A stretch of 64,000 nt of DNA, taken from the NCBI RefSeq assembly GCF_043643765.1, contig NZ_JBHZSP010000005.1, positions 124,001 through 188,000 of the forward strand, in the 5' to 3' direction. Position 1 is the first letter of the stretch. Every line of letters starts with the position of its first letter. Shown in pieces: positions 1 through 8,166 of the stretch. The position numbers were made by a program, and so were the translations under genes. This stretch comes from Marinomonas posidonica_A (lineage in GTDB: Bacteria > Pseudomonadota > Gammaproteobacteria > Pseudomonadales > Marinomonadaceae). The notes under the pieces are model-generated. The model saw only the letters and a list, made by a program, of their open reading frames with translations, was not told the DNA's origin and searched no databases.

Positions 1-1506
1 ATCTACAGTCGTGCCCGTGTTGGTGTGGCATCCCCTCTTGTTACTGTCGAAACTCACATTTCCAATGGTCTGCCTTCTCTTAATATTGTTGGTTTACCTG
101 AAGCGGCCGTTCGAGAATCCAAAGATAGAGTACGTAGTGCCATTATCAACAGTCATTTTGAGTTCCCTACTCGCCGAGTCACGATTAACCTCGCGCCAGC
201 CGACTTGCCTAAGGAAGGCGGACGCTATGATTTAGCCATTGCCATCAGTGTGTTGGTGGCATCTGGACAGCTCGGAGAGTTGAATCTAGGTGATACGGAG
301 TTCATTGGTGAGTTGGCGTTATCTGGTGATATTCGGGGAGTTTCCGGTTTATTACCATCAGCGATTGCTTGTCACCAAGCGAATCGACAATTGATTCTTC
401 CGGCGGATAATCAAGCGGAAGCCGCACTGGTAGAAGGTCACTCTGTGTTTGCCAAGCATTTAACGCAAGTGACGGCGCATTTACTTAAGCAAGCTGCACT
501 GCCTCTTTGTCAGGGGCGTCCTGAAACAGACCTTTCTGTACGCCAAGCGTTTAAAGATATGCGCGATGTGAAAGGGCAATACCAAGCAAGACGAGCGTTA
601 GAAGTGGCGGCTGCTGGTGGCCATAATCTGTTGTTTATCGGTCCTGCAGGCACCGGTAAGACCATGTTGGCCTCTCGGTTGCCGAGTATCATGCCACAAA
701 TGACCGAAGCAGAGGCCTTGTCTGTGGCGTCGGTGCAATCTGTAGCAGGTCGTAAGATGGGGCAAGATTGGCATTGGTCAGAGCGACCGTTTCGTTCGCC
801 TCACCATTCCTGCTCGGCGGCGGCTCTAGTGGGCGGTGGCTCAATACCCAAACCTGGCGAAGCGTCGCTTGCACATTGTGGCGTATTATTTTTAGATGAA
901 CTACCTGAGTTTGATCGCAAAGTGTTGGAAGTGTTACGTGAGCCTTTAGAGAATGGCGAAGTGCATATTTCTCGGGCTCGTGGGCAGGTGACTTTTCCTG
1001 CTAGATTCCAATTGGTCGCCGCGATGAATGCCAGTAACGAGGCGTATCGTGGAGAGCAAGATTATTATCAATCCAGTGCCAGTCAAAAGTATTTAAAGAA
1101 ACTCTCAGCGCCTTTTTTGGACCGTATTGATTTGCACGTGGAAGTGCCGCCATTACCGTCTGATGTGTTGGTGAATGCACAGGAAGAGGGTGAGTCAAGC
1201 GACAGTATTCGCTTGAGGGTGGAGCAGGCGGTAGCGCGACAAAGGGCTCGGCAAGGTGTTCAAAATGCCCTGTTAAGTGGTCGTCAACTCGAAGCCATTT
1301 GTGCCCTTAGTGAAGAGGATAAACGCTTCATGCAACAAGCTTTAGACACACTAAAGCTGTCTGCACGAGCCTATCATAGGGTGTTAAAAGTCGCTTTAAC
1401 TCTGGCGGACTTAAATGGCACCTCTGTAACGAGAGCACATTTAATGGAGTCTCTCAGTTATCGAAAAATGGAGAAGACATTGGCCAATCTCCAATCCAAT
1501 GCTTGA
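1..1506 (+). CDS. comM: ComM/YifB family Mg-chelatase-like AAA+ ATPase (5' partial)
   Basis: The reading frame is open from the first base, so the first few residues lie outside the window. The N-terminal part is a Lon-substrate-like ChlI fold (SNGLPSLNIVGLPEAAVRES is the typical opening). It is followed by an AAA+ module with Walker A GPAGTGKT (about nt 640-663) and Walker B LFLDELPEF (about nt 890-915), and a C-terminal Mg-chelatase lid region. ComM is known as a hexameric helicase that promotes branch migration during natural transformation and recombination. Length and motif order fit an intact family member apart from the missing start. It ends 50 bp before the convergent small gene downstream. 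The family call is confident; the role in competence here is inference. Confidence 0.93.
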   Translation: MYSRARVGVASPLVTVETHISNGLPSLNIVGLPEAAVRESKDRVRSAIINSHFEFPTRRVTINLAPADLPKEGGRYDLAIAISVLVASGQLGELNLGDTEFIGELALSGDIRGVSGLLPSAIACHQANRQLILPADNQAEAALVEGHSVFAKHLTQVTAHLLKQAALPLCQGRPETDLSVRQAFKDMRDVKGQYQARRALEVAAAGGHNLLFIGPAGTGKTMLASRLPSIMPQMTEAEALSVASVQSVAGRKMGQDWHWSERPFRSPHHSCSAAALVGGGSIPKPGEASLAHCGVLFLDELPEFDRKVLEVLREPLENGEVHISRARGQVTFPARFQLVAAMNASNEAYRGEQDYYQSSASQKYLKKLSAPFLDRIDLHVEVPPLPSDVLVNAQEEGESSDSIRLRVEQAVARQRARQGVQNALLSGRQLEAICALSEEDKRFMQQALDTLKLSARAYHRVLKVALTLADLNGTSVTRAHLMESLSYRKMEKTLANLQSNA

Positions 1507-1556
1507 GACGCTGATGACTTATTACCTGATGGCGGATTTGCCACCAGGTAGTTTCT

Positions 1557-2009
1557 CTAAGTTTGTTGCTGATGAATCATTAATTGCTCAAAACTCATGG
1601 CGACCCAGCTACTGACTAGCATATCGAACCATTGCTCAACGCCACTGCAAGCAACCACCAAATCGCCATAGACGAAAGCACCATAGAATGGCAGATCGTC
1701 ATCTTTTAGAGAGGAAGGATGCTGTACCTGCAAATGCAAGTTGTGTCTCTGAGCTCGCCATGCTTGTTTGGCTTTGTTTCGGGCAAAATCATCAAATGGC
1801 TTTTCCCATGGCGTACCGCTTTTGATGGATTCTTGGTATAAGATCGCCTCATCAAAGTCACATTCCCAAGGCTTCAATCTAGGGTCTAAAATGACAATGT
1901 GTAATTCTGATCGAATGCTGCGCTTAAACAATTCATCGATGGCTGGACGCACCAAATCGATGGCTTGTTGGGCAATCTCTTGATGTGAATGTTTGTGATT
2001 CTTGGTCAT
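1557..2009 (-). CDS. Conserved hypothetical protein, 150 aa
   Basis: I do not recognise a family. The protein is soluble, with no signal peptide or membrane segment. It has an acidic/aromatic middle (LDPRLKPWECDFDEAI) and a C-terminal hydrophobic stretch (YGAFVYGDLVVACSGVEQWF). A GGGA-like ribosome site precedes the ATG. It starts only 15 bp after the remnant of a dehydrogenase gene on the same strand and converges with comM. It could be an independent survivor of the decayed transporter/dehydrogenase locus upstream, because neighbouring genes on this strand are broken while this frame is intact. No function is assigned. Confidence 0.7.
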   Translation of the reverse strand: MTKNHKHSHQEIAQQAIDLVRPAIDELFKRSIRSELHIVILDPRLKPWECDFDEAILYQESIKSGTPWEKPFDDFARNKAKQAWRAQRHNLHLQVQHPSSLKDDDLPFYGAFVYGDLVVACSGVEQWFDMLVSSWVAMSFEQLMIHQQQT

Positions 2010-2024
2010 GATAATGTTCCCGCA

Positions 2025-2246
2025 TTAGGCTGGTTTAAAAGCGTATTCAAAAAAGTCCACCATAACAGGGACATCTTTATCACCATAGCCTTGTGCCACA
2101 GCAAGAGTAAGAGCATGACGGGTTGCTGGGCTAATAAAACTAGGCACATCGAGACCATCGACCATGTTTGAGTAGTACCCCAGATCTTTACGAGCATTGG
2201 CGATTGAAAACCCCAGCTTATTGGCATCACCGTCTACCGCGTTGGT
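2025..2246 (-). pseudogene. C-terminal remnant of a 3-hydroxyisobutyrate-dehydrogenase-like NAD-dependent enzyme
   Basis: The translated segment (LGFSIANARKDLGYYSNMVD and onward to the stop) matches the C-terminal helical domain typical of beta-hydroxyacid dehydrogenases: NARKDLGY, then a PSFISPATRHALTLA helix. The whole Rossmann domain and the catalytic Lys are missing. In the same frame it runs straight into a piece of a TctA permease, so a deletion has joined two genes. The resulting 113-codon open frame (2025-2366) is therefore probably accidental. Recognition rests on memory of the family pattern. Confidence 0.6.
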
Positions 2247-2651
2247 TATTTGTGGTGCCATAAACGCCATAATTAATACGCCTATCGTGCCTCCGACAAA
2301 TGAAGCAATGGTACCAATACCGATGGCTTTACCGGCTTCGCCGCGCATGGACAGGGAGTGACGCATCCAATGGCGTTGCTGCTGCTGCAGGTGTGCCTGG
2401 TGTGCGAATCAAAATAGCGGAAATGGAACCACCATAAATACCTCCTGTAAAAATACTCATCAGCATAAGGAGTCCCTGCAGGGAGGCAGAGAGAAGGAAA
2501 AAGGAATTAGCAAGGCACACCCCATAGTGGCTGTAAGTCCTGGTTAGCAACCTATCATGATGCCTGCAGTTACGCCCATAAGAATGAATAGCAGACTGGA
2601 TAAGTCACAGAAGATTGTTTGGAATGCATCTAATAAATAGAAAAAGCTCAT
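2247..2651 (-). pseudogene. Degraded tctA (tripartite tricarboxylate transporter large permease)
   Basis: Three pieces in different frames together recall the N-terminal third of TctA. The first runs from an ATG at 2651 (MSFFYLLDAFQ, then LLFILMGVTAGIMIG followed by a stop). The second contains the family signature GGIYGGSISAILIRTPGTPA. The third reads GEAGKAIGIGTIASFVGGTI. At least two frameshifts separate them, and the remaining ~350 residues are gone, replaced by the dehydrogenase remnant. An intact TctA has about 500 residues and 10-12 membrane helices. The gene cannot make a working transporter. Confidence 0.7.
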
Positions 2652-2687
2652 CTCAACTTACCTTTACAAAACAAGTGGTGGCGGTCT

Positions 2688-2948
2688 TCATAAGATGCTC
2701 TCAGGTAAGGGGATTTTGAGGAAAACAGAGAAAATGTCATAAATGACACCAGAAAAACTGAAAGCGGTTATTGTTAATACAGCTTGTTTGCACTGTCCTA
2801 GATAGAGCATAACGGCATACAAGAACGCTATGGTGTCAATCAGTGTATCTTGTCCTCTCGCAACCATTTCCACTGAGCAGCTAGAAGGCGAAGTGTTGGA
2901 GCAATTGCGTACTACGGGTCGTAAAATATCAGCGGCGATGGGGTACAT
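2688..2948 (-). pseudogene. tctB-like small permease remnant (C-terminal part)
   Basis: The last ~35 residues (AFSFSGVIYDIFSVFLKIPL, ending PESIL) resemble the end of TctB, the 4-TM small subunit of tripartite tricarboxylate transporters. The position, directly upstream of the tctA remnant on the same strand, fits the usual tctC-tctB-tctA order. The first half of the frame (MYPIAADILRPVVRNCSNTS) does not look like a membrane protein, and the expected 150-180 aa length is not reached. I see no tctC binding-protein gene upstream before the divergent outer membrane protein gene. Confidence 0.45.
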
Positions 2949-3032
2949 AGGAAGCGAGTAGAGCGGAGTACTTTAATGATTTCTAGTGAGTGTATATAGT
3001 GTACTGAACAGGGAACGCAAACTAGAGGCATC

Positions 3033-3803
3033 ATGAAGACTTTCTTTTTGACCGCTTTATTGGCACTTTTTACCTCCATTGTTATGGCGAATGATCGAGG
3101 CTTCGATCTTGAGATGGGGCCATATCTGTCCTACATGGACTATAGTGAGCATGGTGATGTCAGCCAATACGGGGTGTTGACGGGCGTGTTGGCCCGCTAT
3201 TCTTCTTATTATAATTTTTCTGTTTTATTCGTTGATGTGTCTTACGCCAGTGATGACATTAGTCAAAAAGGCGCCGGCAAAATTAAGTCAGTGAAGAATG
3301 AAGTCTATGACTTAAGAAGTATGATTGGCCGAGCTTTGTATGTGAATAACCGTTATCGAATCACGCCCTATTTAGGGTTGGGCTACCGACGTTCTCTTTT
3401 GGATTCTCGAGGCAAGCGATCCAGTACTTCTATTGAAGGTTACAAGAGTCAACAAACCTATCTTTACAACCCTATTGGTATTGAATTTCAAGAACAGGTG
3501 AACGAAGCCGGTTGGGCGTTAGGAGCTCGCATTGAATACGATACTGTGCTGTTGGCAAGAAATGAAACACGGCTCTCCGCAGCTGAAGGGTATCGAGCCA
3601 TAGAAACCGATTTAACCAAAGCCCGTGGTTACCACTTTTATTTGCAGTTACAGCGTTTATTGAATCCAGATGGTGGTGGGATTGTGATTGAGCCCTTTTA
3701 CAAATACTGGCAAGCAAATGACGCCGAGAAATCTGGTTTAGCGGCGAATACGGCCAATCATTCTTCCAATGAGTGGGGCGTCTCCCTTTTATTGTCTTTT
3801 TAA
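3033..3803 (+). CDS. Outer membrane beta-barrel protein, 256 aa
   Basis: It begins with a signal peptide (MKTFFLTALLALFTSIVMA, cleavage expected before ND). The mature chain alternates polar and aromatic residues, is rich in Tyr/Gly, and ends in LLLSF with a terminal Phe, as expected for BamA-folded barrels. The mature length of ~237 residues would fit a small barrel of 8-10 strands. No specific porin or adhesin family is recognised. It is monocistronic: divergent from the tctB remnant upstream and separated by ~215 bp from the next gene. The function is unknown. Confidence 0.7.
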   Translation: MKTFFLTALLALFTSIVMANDRGFDLEMGPYLSYMDYSEHGDVSQYGVLTGVLARYSSYYNFSVLFVDVSYASDDISQKGAGKIKSVKNEVYDLRSMIGRALYVNNRYRITPYLGLGYRRSLLDSRGKRSSTSIEGYKSQQTYLYNPIGIEFQEQVNEAGWALGARIEYDTVLLARNETRLSAAEGYRAIETDLTKARGYHFYLQLQRLLNPDGGGIVIEPFYKYWQANDAEKSGLAANTANHSSNEWGVSLLLSF

Positions 3804-4019
3804 TCTGCGCTATTTTTTAGTTCCCTATTCTTCAACACTTCATTTGGTTACAATTCCGCTCCCAGTTTTGTTTTCTCCTTTGCAGAACAATGATTTTCGT
3901 CTTTGGAAAGCACTTTTTTCCGATAAAAATAGTGGATTGGAAGGTGTGAATTGGGCATCAATAATAATGAATGACAGCCATGCGGTGGACATGATGTTGT
4001 CAAAATGGAGTATAAAAAT

Positions 4020-4934
4020 ATGGTAATTCAGTTATTCCCTCTTTGGGCTATTTTGCTTTCAGTATTGGCTTTTTTTCAACCTGATATGTTTGTTGGTTTG
4101 AAGTCTCAAATTGTCCCTCTATTGACTGTGATCATGTTGGCAATGGGTTTAACCCTGAGCCCAAGTGATTTTAAACAGGTGCTAAAAAACGGTAAGGCAG
4201 TGGGCGTGGGCGTATTGCTGCAGTTTTTAGTCATGCCCATTGCGGCTTTCGGTGTGGCGTTTGCGTTTGGTTTCGATAGCGAGCTGACCGTTGGTATGTT
4301 GCTGGTGGGGAGTGTGGCTGGCGGTACCTCGTCCAATGTGATGTGTTACTTAGCAAAAGGCGATACAGCACTGTCAATTTCTATGACCGCTATTTCGACT
4401 TTGTTCGGCGTCGTTTTAACGCCTTTACTGGTCTCTTTGATGATAGGCCAGAGTGTGGATGTTCCCGTTGCTTCTATGTTGTGGAGCTTGTTTAAGATTG
4501 TTTTGTTGCCGGTTGCCGCTGGGGTTTTGATTAACACTTTCTTCGCTCAATATGTGCGTAAAACTGAAGTGGTGTTTCCTTATATTTCCATGTTCGCCAT
4601 TGTATTAATCATTGCAATTGTGGTGGCATTGAGTGCATCGAAAATTGTTCAGGTCGGATTAATTGTCGCCGCCGCCGTGATTATTCATAACAGCATTGGT
4701 TTATTATTAGGTTATTGGGTCACCAAAGCTTTGGGATTCGATGCTCGCGTGTGTCGTACCATTGCGTTTGAGGTTGGCCTACAAAACTCAGGTTTGGCCG
4801 CAGCGTTGGCGGTGAAATTCTTTACCCCAATGGCGGCATTGCCAGGTACCATCTTCAGTGTTTGGCATAATATTTCTGGTTCGTTATTGGCCAGTTATTG
4901 GAGTCGTCGCTCTGTGGATAAAACTGACGCTTAA
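4020..4934 (+). CDS. Bile acid:sodium symporter (BASS) family transporter
   Basis: About 304 residues with roughly ten hydrophobic helices and the BASS core GMLLVGSVAGGTSSNVMCYL, where the discontinuous helices and sodium sites lie. A late helix reads FEVGLQNSGLAAALA. Bacterial members move bile acids, pantoate or other organic anions with Na+; the substrate here cannot be read. I chose the ATG at 4020 rather than the one at 4005 because GGAG lies 9 bp before it. A strong terminator follows, so it is probably a single-gene unit. Confidence 0.88.
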   Translation: MVIQLFPLWAILLSVLAFFQPDMFVGLKSQIVPLLTVIMLAMGLTLSPSDFKQVLKNGKAVGVGVLLQFLVMPIAAFGVAFAFGFDSELTVGMLLVGSVAGGTSSNVMCYLAKGDTALSISMTAISTLFGVVLTPLLVSLMIGQSVDVPVASMLWSLFKIVLLPVAAGVLINTFFAQYVRKTEVVFPYISMFAIVLIIAIVVALSASKIVQVGLIVAAAVIIHNSIGLLLGYWVTKALGFDARVCRTIAFEVGLQNSGLAAALAVKFFTPMAALPGTIFSVWHNISGSLLASYWSRRSVDKTDA

Positions 4935-4951
4935 TCGGGGCTGTTTCAGTT

Positions 4952-4986
4952 AACAAAAACGGGTAGCTTGGCTACCCGTTTTTGTT
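4952..4986 (+). terminator. Bidirectional rho-independent terminator
   Basis: A perfect 16-bp stem (AACAAAAACGGGTAGC and its complement) with loop TTG. The GC core is flanked by an A-run on one side and a T-run on the other, so it would terminate in both directions. It sits 18 bp after the BASS transporter stop. Confidence 0.9.
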
Positions 4987-5200
4987 GGTATTAAGTCTGT
5001 GCTAGCGGCTAATGAAGCGGATAGACTTAGTGTATTTAGTGAGTTTAATAAGTGACAAAATAATGTCATATTGAAAAGGTAGACGCGAGTGTACTGAACC
5101 ATTCAATAGAGCCATTTTTACAGCAGAGTTGTCTTTGTATCGAACCTTGGCTCTTCTCTGGTGTAGAATGTGTTTTTTATCCGTTCAGCTGTGAGCCCAT

Positions 5201-7249
5201 ATGAGTGAATCCTTACCTTCCATATCACAACGCATGCGTAATCTAAATGATCGCCAACTCGAAGCGGTAAAGCAGATTGATGGGCCTCTGCTTGTGTTAG
5301 CGGGCGCAGGGTCGGGTAAAACCAGTGTAATTACCACGAAAATTGCCTATCTGATTCAAACCTGCGGTTTTAAGGCCAACAGCATTATTGCGGTCACCTT
5401 TACCAATAAAGCAGCGCGAGAAATGAAAGAGCGTGTAGTGGGCATGCTGAGCAAAGAAGAAAGTCGAGGTCTGAGTATTTCGACTTTTCACAATTTGGGG
5501 TTGCGCATTTTACGTCGTGAATACCGTCGAGTGGGTTTAAAAGAAGGTTTTACTCTATTCGATTCACAAGACTCCTTGTCGTTGATTAAAGAAATCTTAG
5601 ACAAGGAATTTAATGGTCAAACGGATTCCGCTGCCCATTGTCAGCACACCATTTCCAATTGGAAGAATGATCTGACCACGCCGCAAGAGGCCATGACCAA
5701 TGCAGACACAGAAGAATACCTGCTTGCGGCACAAGTTTATGTGCAATATCAGCGCTACCTTCGGGCTTACAATGCGGTGGATTTTGATGATTTGATTCTG
5801 TTGCCTGTTAGTCTCTTGATGTCGGATGAAGAGTTAAGAGATAAGTGGCAGAAGAAAGTTCGTTATCTCTTGGTGGATGAGTGTCAGGATACCAATGCCA
5901 GTCAGTACGAATTGATTCGCCTCTTGGCAGGCTTCCGTCGTTGTTTCACCCTAGTGGGTGACGATGACCAATCCATTTACGCCTGGCGTGGGGCGCGACC
6001 CGAAAACCTAGAGCGCTTATCGGTAGACTATCCGAATTTGAAATTGGTCAAACTGGAGCAAAATTATCGTTCCACTAAAACCATTCTGAAAGCCGCCAAC
6101 ACCTTAATCGCCAATAACCCACACGTTTACGATAAATCCTTATGGAGTGATTTGGGGTTAGGGGATCCGATTCGGGTGATGGTGACGCGCAATGAAGACG
6201 CTGAATCCGAACGTGTCGCTGCCGAAATCCAATCTCGTCACTTGCGTCATGACATTCCCTATCGGGATTTTGCCATCCTTTATCGAGGTAACCACCAAGC
6301 ACGCTTACTGGAAATTAAGCTGCAAGCCTATCGTATTCCATACAAGATGAATGGTGGCACATCCTTCTTTTCTCGCGCTGAAATCAAGGATTTGATGGGA
6401 TATTTGCGTCTTTTAGTGAACCCTTCGGATGATAATGCGTTTCTGCGTGTGGTGAATTTACCGCGTCGAGAAATTGGCCCGGCGACCTTGGAAAAAGTGG
6501 GCAATCTTGCCACTGAGCGTCAAGTCAGTTTATTTGAAGCGTCTGGGTATAAAGAGCTGGAAGAAAGCGTGACGGGTCGCTCTTTAAAAAGTCTACAAGA
6601 TTTTGAGCGCTGGATGTCAACCTTGCGACAACGCCTGCAAGGGGCTTCGCCAGTGCCTGTGATAGAGCAAATGATTCACGACATGGATTATTATGGTTGG
6701 ATTCAAGAACAAAGCTCGTCAACCAAAGCCGCTGAACGACGCATTGAAAACGTACGCTTCTTACTGGATTCCATTCAGCGCATGATGGAATCTGCCTGGG
6801 AAGAAGATGAGAGTGCGGAACTCGATCAGGCTATTAGCAAGCTTTTGTTAATCGATATGCTTGAACGACAAGAAGAAGAGGAAGACGAAGACAAGGTGCA
6901 ATTGCTAACACTTCATGCGTCGAAAGGCTTGGAATATCCTCATGTGTTTCTGATTGGCTGTGAAGAAGAGCTACTGCCGCACCGTAATAGCATTGAAAAC
7001 GATGATATAGAAGAAGAGCGTCGTCTGGCTTACGTAGGGATTACCCGAGCAAAGCGAACCTTATGTATTACCTTAGCCGCAAAGCGCCGCCAATACGGTG
7101 AAGAAATTGACTGTCTCCCTAGTCGTTTTCTGGATGAACTACCAGAAGAGGACCTAGTATGGGAAGGTCGTGGCGATGAAGGCGAAAGTGCGAAAAAAGA
7201 GCGTGGACAAGCCTCGTTATCCGCATTGAAAGCCATGTTAAACGATTAG
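5201..7249 (+). CDS. rep: ATP-dependent DNA helicase Rep (UvrD/Rep superfamily 1)
   Basis: 682 aa, against 673 in E. coli Rep. Walker A AGAGSGKT is at residues 34-41, TFTNKAAREMK follows as motif Ia, DECQDTN is motif II, GDDDQSIYAWRGA motif III, and the late motif LLTLHASKGLEYPHVFLIG and AYVGITRAK are motifs V/VI. The acidic insert EEEEDEDK before motif V is a family habit. Rep is a 3'-5' helicase that clears protein blocks ahead of replication forks. The start at 5201 is used, but an internal Met at codon 12 would match the shorter N-terminus of E. coli Rep. Neither has a strong ribosome site. The stop overlaps the convergent cytochrome gene by 4 bp. Confidence 0.95.
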   Translation: MSESLPSISQRMRNLNDRQLEAVKQIDGPLLVLAGAGSGKTSVITTKIAYLIQTCGFKANSIIAVTFTNKAAREMKERVVGMLSKEESRGLSISTFHNLGLRILRREYRRVGLKEGFTLFDSQDSLSLIKEILDKEFNGQTDSAAHCQHTISNWKNDLTTPQEAMTNADTEEYLLAAQVYVQYQRYLRAYNAVDFDDLILLPVSLLMSDEELRDKWQKKVRYLLVDECQDTNASQYELIRLLAGFRRCFTLVGDDDQSIYAWRGARPENLERLSVDYPNLKLVKLEQNYRSTKTILKAANTLIANNPHVYDKSLWSDLGLGDPIRVMVTRNEDAESERVAAEIQSRHLRHDIPYRDFAILYRGNHQARLLEIKLQAYRIPYKMNGGTSFFSRAEIKDLMGYLRLLVNPSDDNAFLRVVNLPRREIGPATLEKVGNLATERQVSLFEASGYKELEESVTGRSLKSLQDFERWMSTLRQRLQGASPVPVIEQMIHDMDYYGWIQEQSSSTKAAERRIENVRFLLDSIQRMMESAWEEDESAELDQAISKLLLIDMLERQEEEEDEDKVQLLTLHASKGLEYPHVFLIGCEEELLPHRNSIENDDIEEERRLAYVGITRAKRTLCITLAAKRRQYGEEIDCLPSRFLDELPEEDLVWEGRGDEGESAKKERGQASLSALKAMLND

Positions 7250-7599
7250 CTATTGTCTAACATAAATTGAATCGCCGCTTGAATTTCGTTCTCACTGCAA
7301 TTGGAGCACATGCCTTTTGGTGGCATGGCGTTCAAACCTTCAATGGCATGCTTCAACAAGATTGGCATGCCTTGTTCTTTTCTCGGTAGCCAATCCGATG
7401 AGCTTCCCAGTTTTGGCGCTCCTGCCACACCATGCATATGACATGCTACGCAAAACGAGTTAAATATTTTACCGCCAGACCGTTCAGTGGAAGCACTTGC
7501 GCTCAATGCTGCGGAACTCATCATCATGCCAGTCAATAAAAGGAAGAGGTGGGTGGCCTGAGAAAAGATGGAATGGTGCTTAACGCTTTGATAAAGCAT
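7246..7599 (-). CDS. Cytochrome c5 family protein
   Basis: 117 aa. A signal peptide (LFLLLTGMMMSSAALSA) is followed by a single haem c site CVACH and the axial Met in NAMPPKGMC. The C-terminal pattern CSNCSENEIQAAIQFM, with two extra Cys, is characteristic of cytochrome c5. It is a periplasmic or membrane-attached electron carrier; the partner oxidase is unknown. The open frame extends further upstream, but I chose the ATG at 7599 because AGGAAG lies 9 bp before it and the signal peptide then begins correctly. It converges with rep, their stops overlapping by 4 bp. Confidence 0.9.
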   Translation of the reverse strand: MLYQSVKHHSIFSQATHLFLLLTGMMMSSAALSASASTERSGGKIFNSFCVACHMHGVAGAPKLGSSSDWLPRKEQGMPILLKHAIEGLNAMPPKGMCSNCSENEIQAAIQFMLDNS

Positions 7600-7725
7600 G
7601 TGGATCGGCTTCCTATAAAATCCAGCGTAAGGGAATTGGGATGAATTATCTGCCACTTTTACGATGAGGTAAATGCAATGGATCAAACCGCAGGGATAAA
7701 ACACTCATTTTTCTGCGATTAAGCA

Positions 7726-7754
7726 CTGGCATCCTGCGTGATTTCCTTTAGAAT
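7726..7754 (+). promoter_or_regulatory. Candidate sigma-70 promoter for tRNA-Arg
   Basis: CTGGCA, 17 bp, then TAGAAT. The -10 match is good and the -35 is 4/6. It lies about 45 bp upstream of the tRNA and inside the 5' flank of the divergent cytochrome gene. Proposed from sequence only. Confidence 0.4.
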
Positions 7755-7800
7755 ACGCACTCCAATTTACTTCTGATCAGTCGATCAAAAGTGTCTAATG

Positions 7801-7876
7801 CGCCCGTAGCTCAGCTGGATAGAGCGTCGCCCTCCGGAGGCGAAGGTCGAAGGTTCAAATCCTTTCGGGCGTGCCA
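7801..7876 (+). tRNA. tRNA-Arg (anticodon CCG)
   Basis: A complete cloverleaf can be drawn. The acceptor GCGCCCG pairs with CGGGCGT, the D-arm contains AGCTGGATA, the anticodon stem TCGCC/GGCGA holds loop CTCCGGA with CCG at 7835-7837, and GGTTCAAAT is the T-arm/loop. CCA is encoded. Its last 26 nt form the left attachment repeat of the retron-bearing element. Confidence 0.97.
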
Positions 7877-7879
7877 TTT
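7851..7879 (+). repeat. attL: 29-nt direct repeat, left copy (tRNA 3' end)
   Basis: AGGTTCAAATCCTTTCGGGC followed by GTGCCATTT. It covers the T-loop, acceptor strand, CCA and three bases beyond. It matches the copy at 10694-10722 except for two T/C changes, one of which lies in the acceptor strand. Confidence 0.85.
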
Positions 7880-7942
7880 ATATTGCTTTAAGCTTTTGAT
7901 ATTTATATATATTTTATTTTCCTCTCTTTGTTTTTCTTGATG

Positions 7943-7968
7943 TTGACTACACTTTGTCTACGTATAAA
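7943..7968 (+). promoter_or_regulatory. Candidate promoter of the retron transcript
   Basis: TTGACT and TATAAA are separated by 14 bp (16 bp if TAAATT is taken as the -10). They are placed so that transcription would begin just before the msr-msd region. The spacing is not ideal. Confidence 0.35.
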
Positions 7969-8003
7969 TTCCATAAAAAATCTTTCTGGGTTAGTATTGA
8001 TGT

Positions 8004-8140
8004 GCCCGTGGGCAGATTATCGTAAGGTGGATTTGCCTTATTAAGTAAAAATGTGAGGTTTTAAAGCTTCATTCTCTACTGGTGGTTGCTTCTTGAAGCG
8101 TGATACACAACTTGCGCGAGGCAAAAGAGTGCCCACGGGC
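8004..8140 (+). ncRNA. Retron msr-msd non-coding RNA region
   Basis: An 11-bp inverted repeat, GCCCGTGGGCA at 8004-8014 and TGCCCACGGGC at 8130-8140, fits the a1/a2 pair that closes every retron RNA. Directly after a1 comes GGCAGATT, where the branching guanosine would lie. A small msr hairpin follows (TAAGG ... CCTTA). Then comes a longer msd-like hairpin: outer AGGTT/AACTT with one G-U pair, and inner GCTTCA (8066-8071) with TGAAGC (8094-8099). The RT start codon is 26 bp after a2, the standard retron arrangement. The exact msr/msd boundary and branching base are inferred. Confidence 0.75.
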
Positions 8141-8166
8141 TAATTGAATAATAAAGGATATATTCA

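Noticed and set aside
3769..4026. 85-aa plus frame between the outer membrane protein and BASS genes
   Set aside because: Overlaps both coding ends, has no ribosome site, and its composition is that of intergenic DNA.
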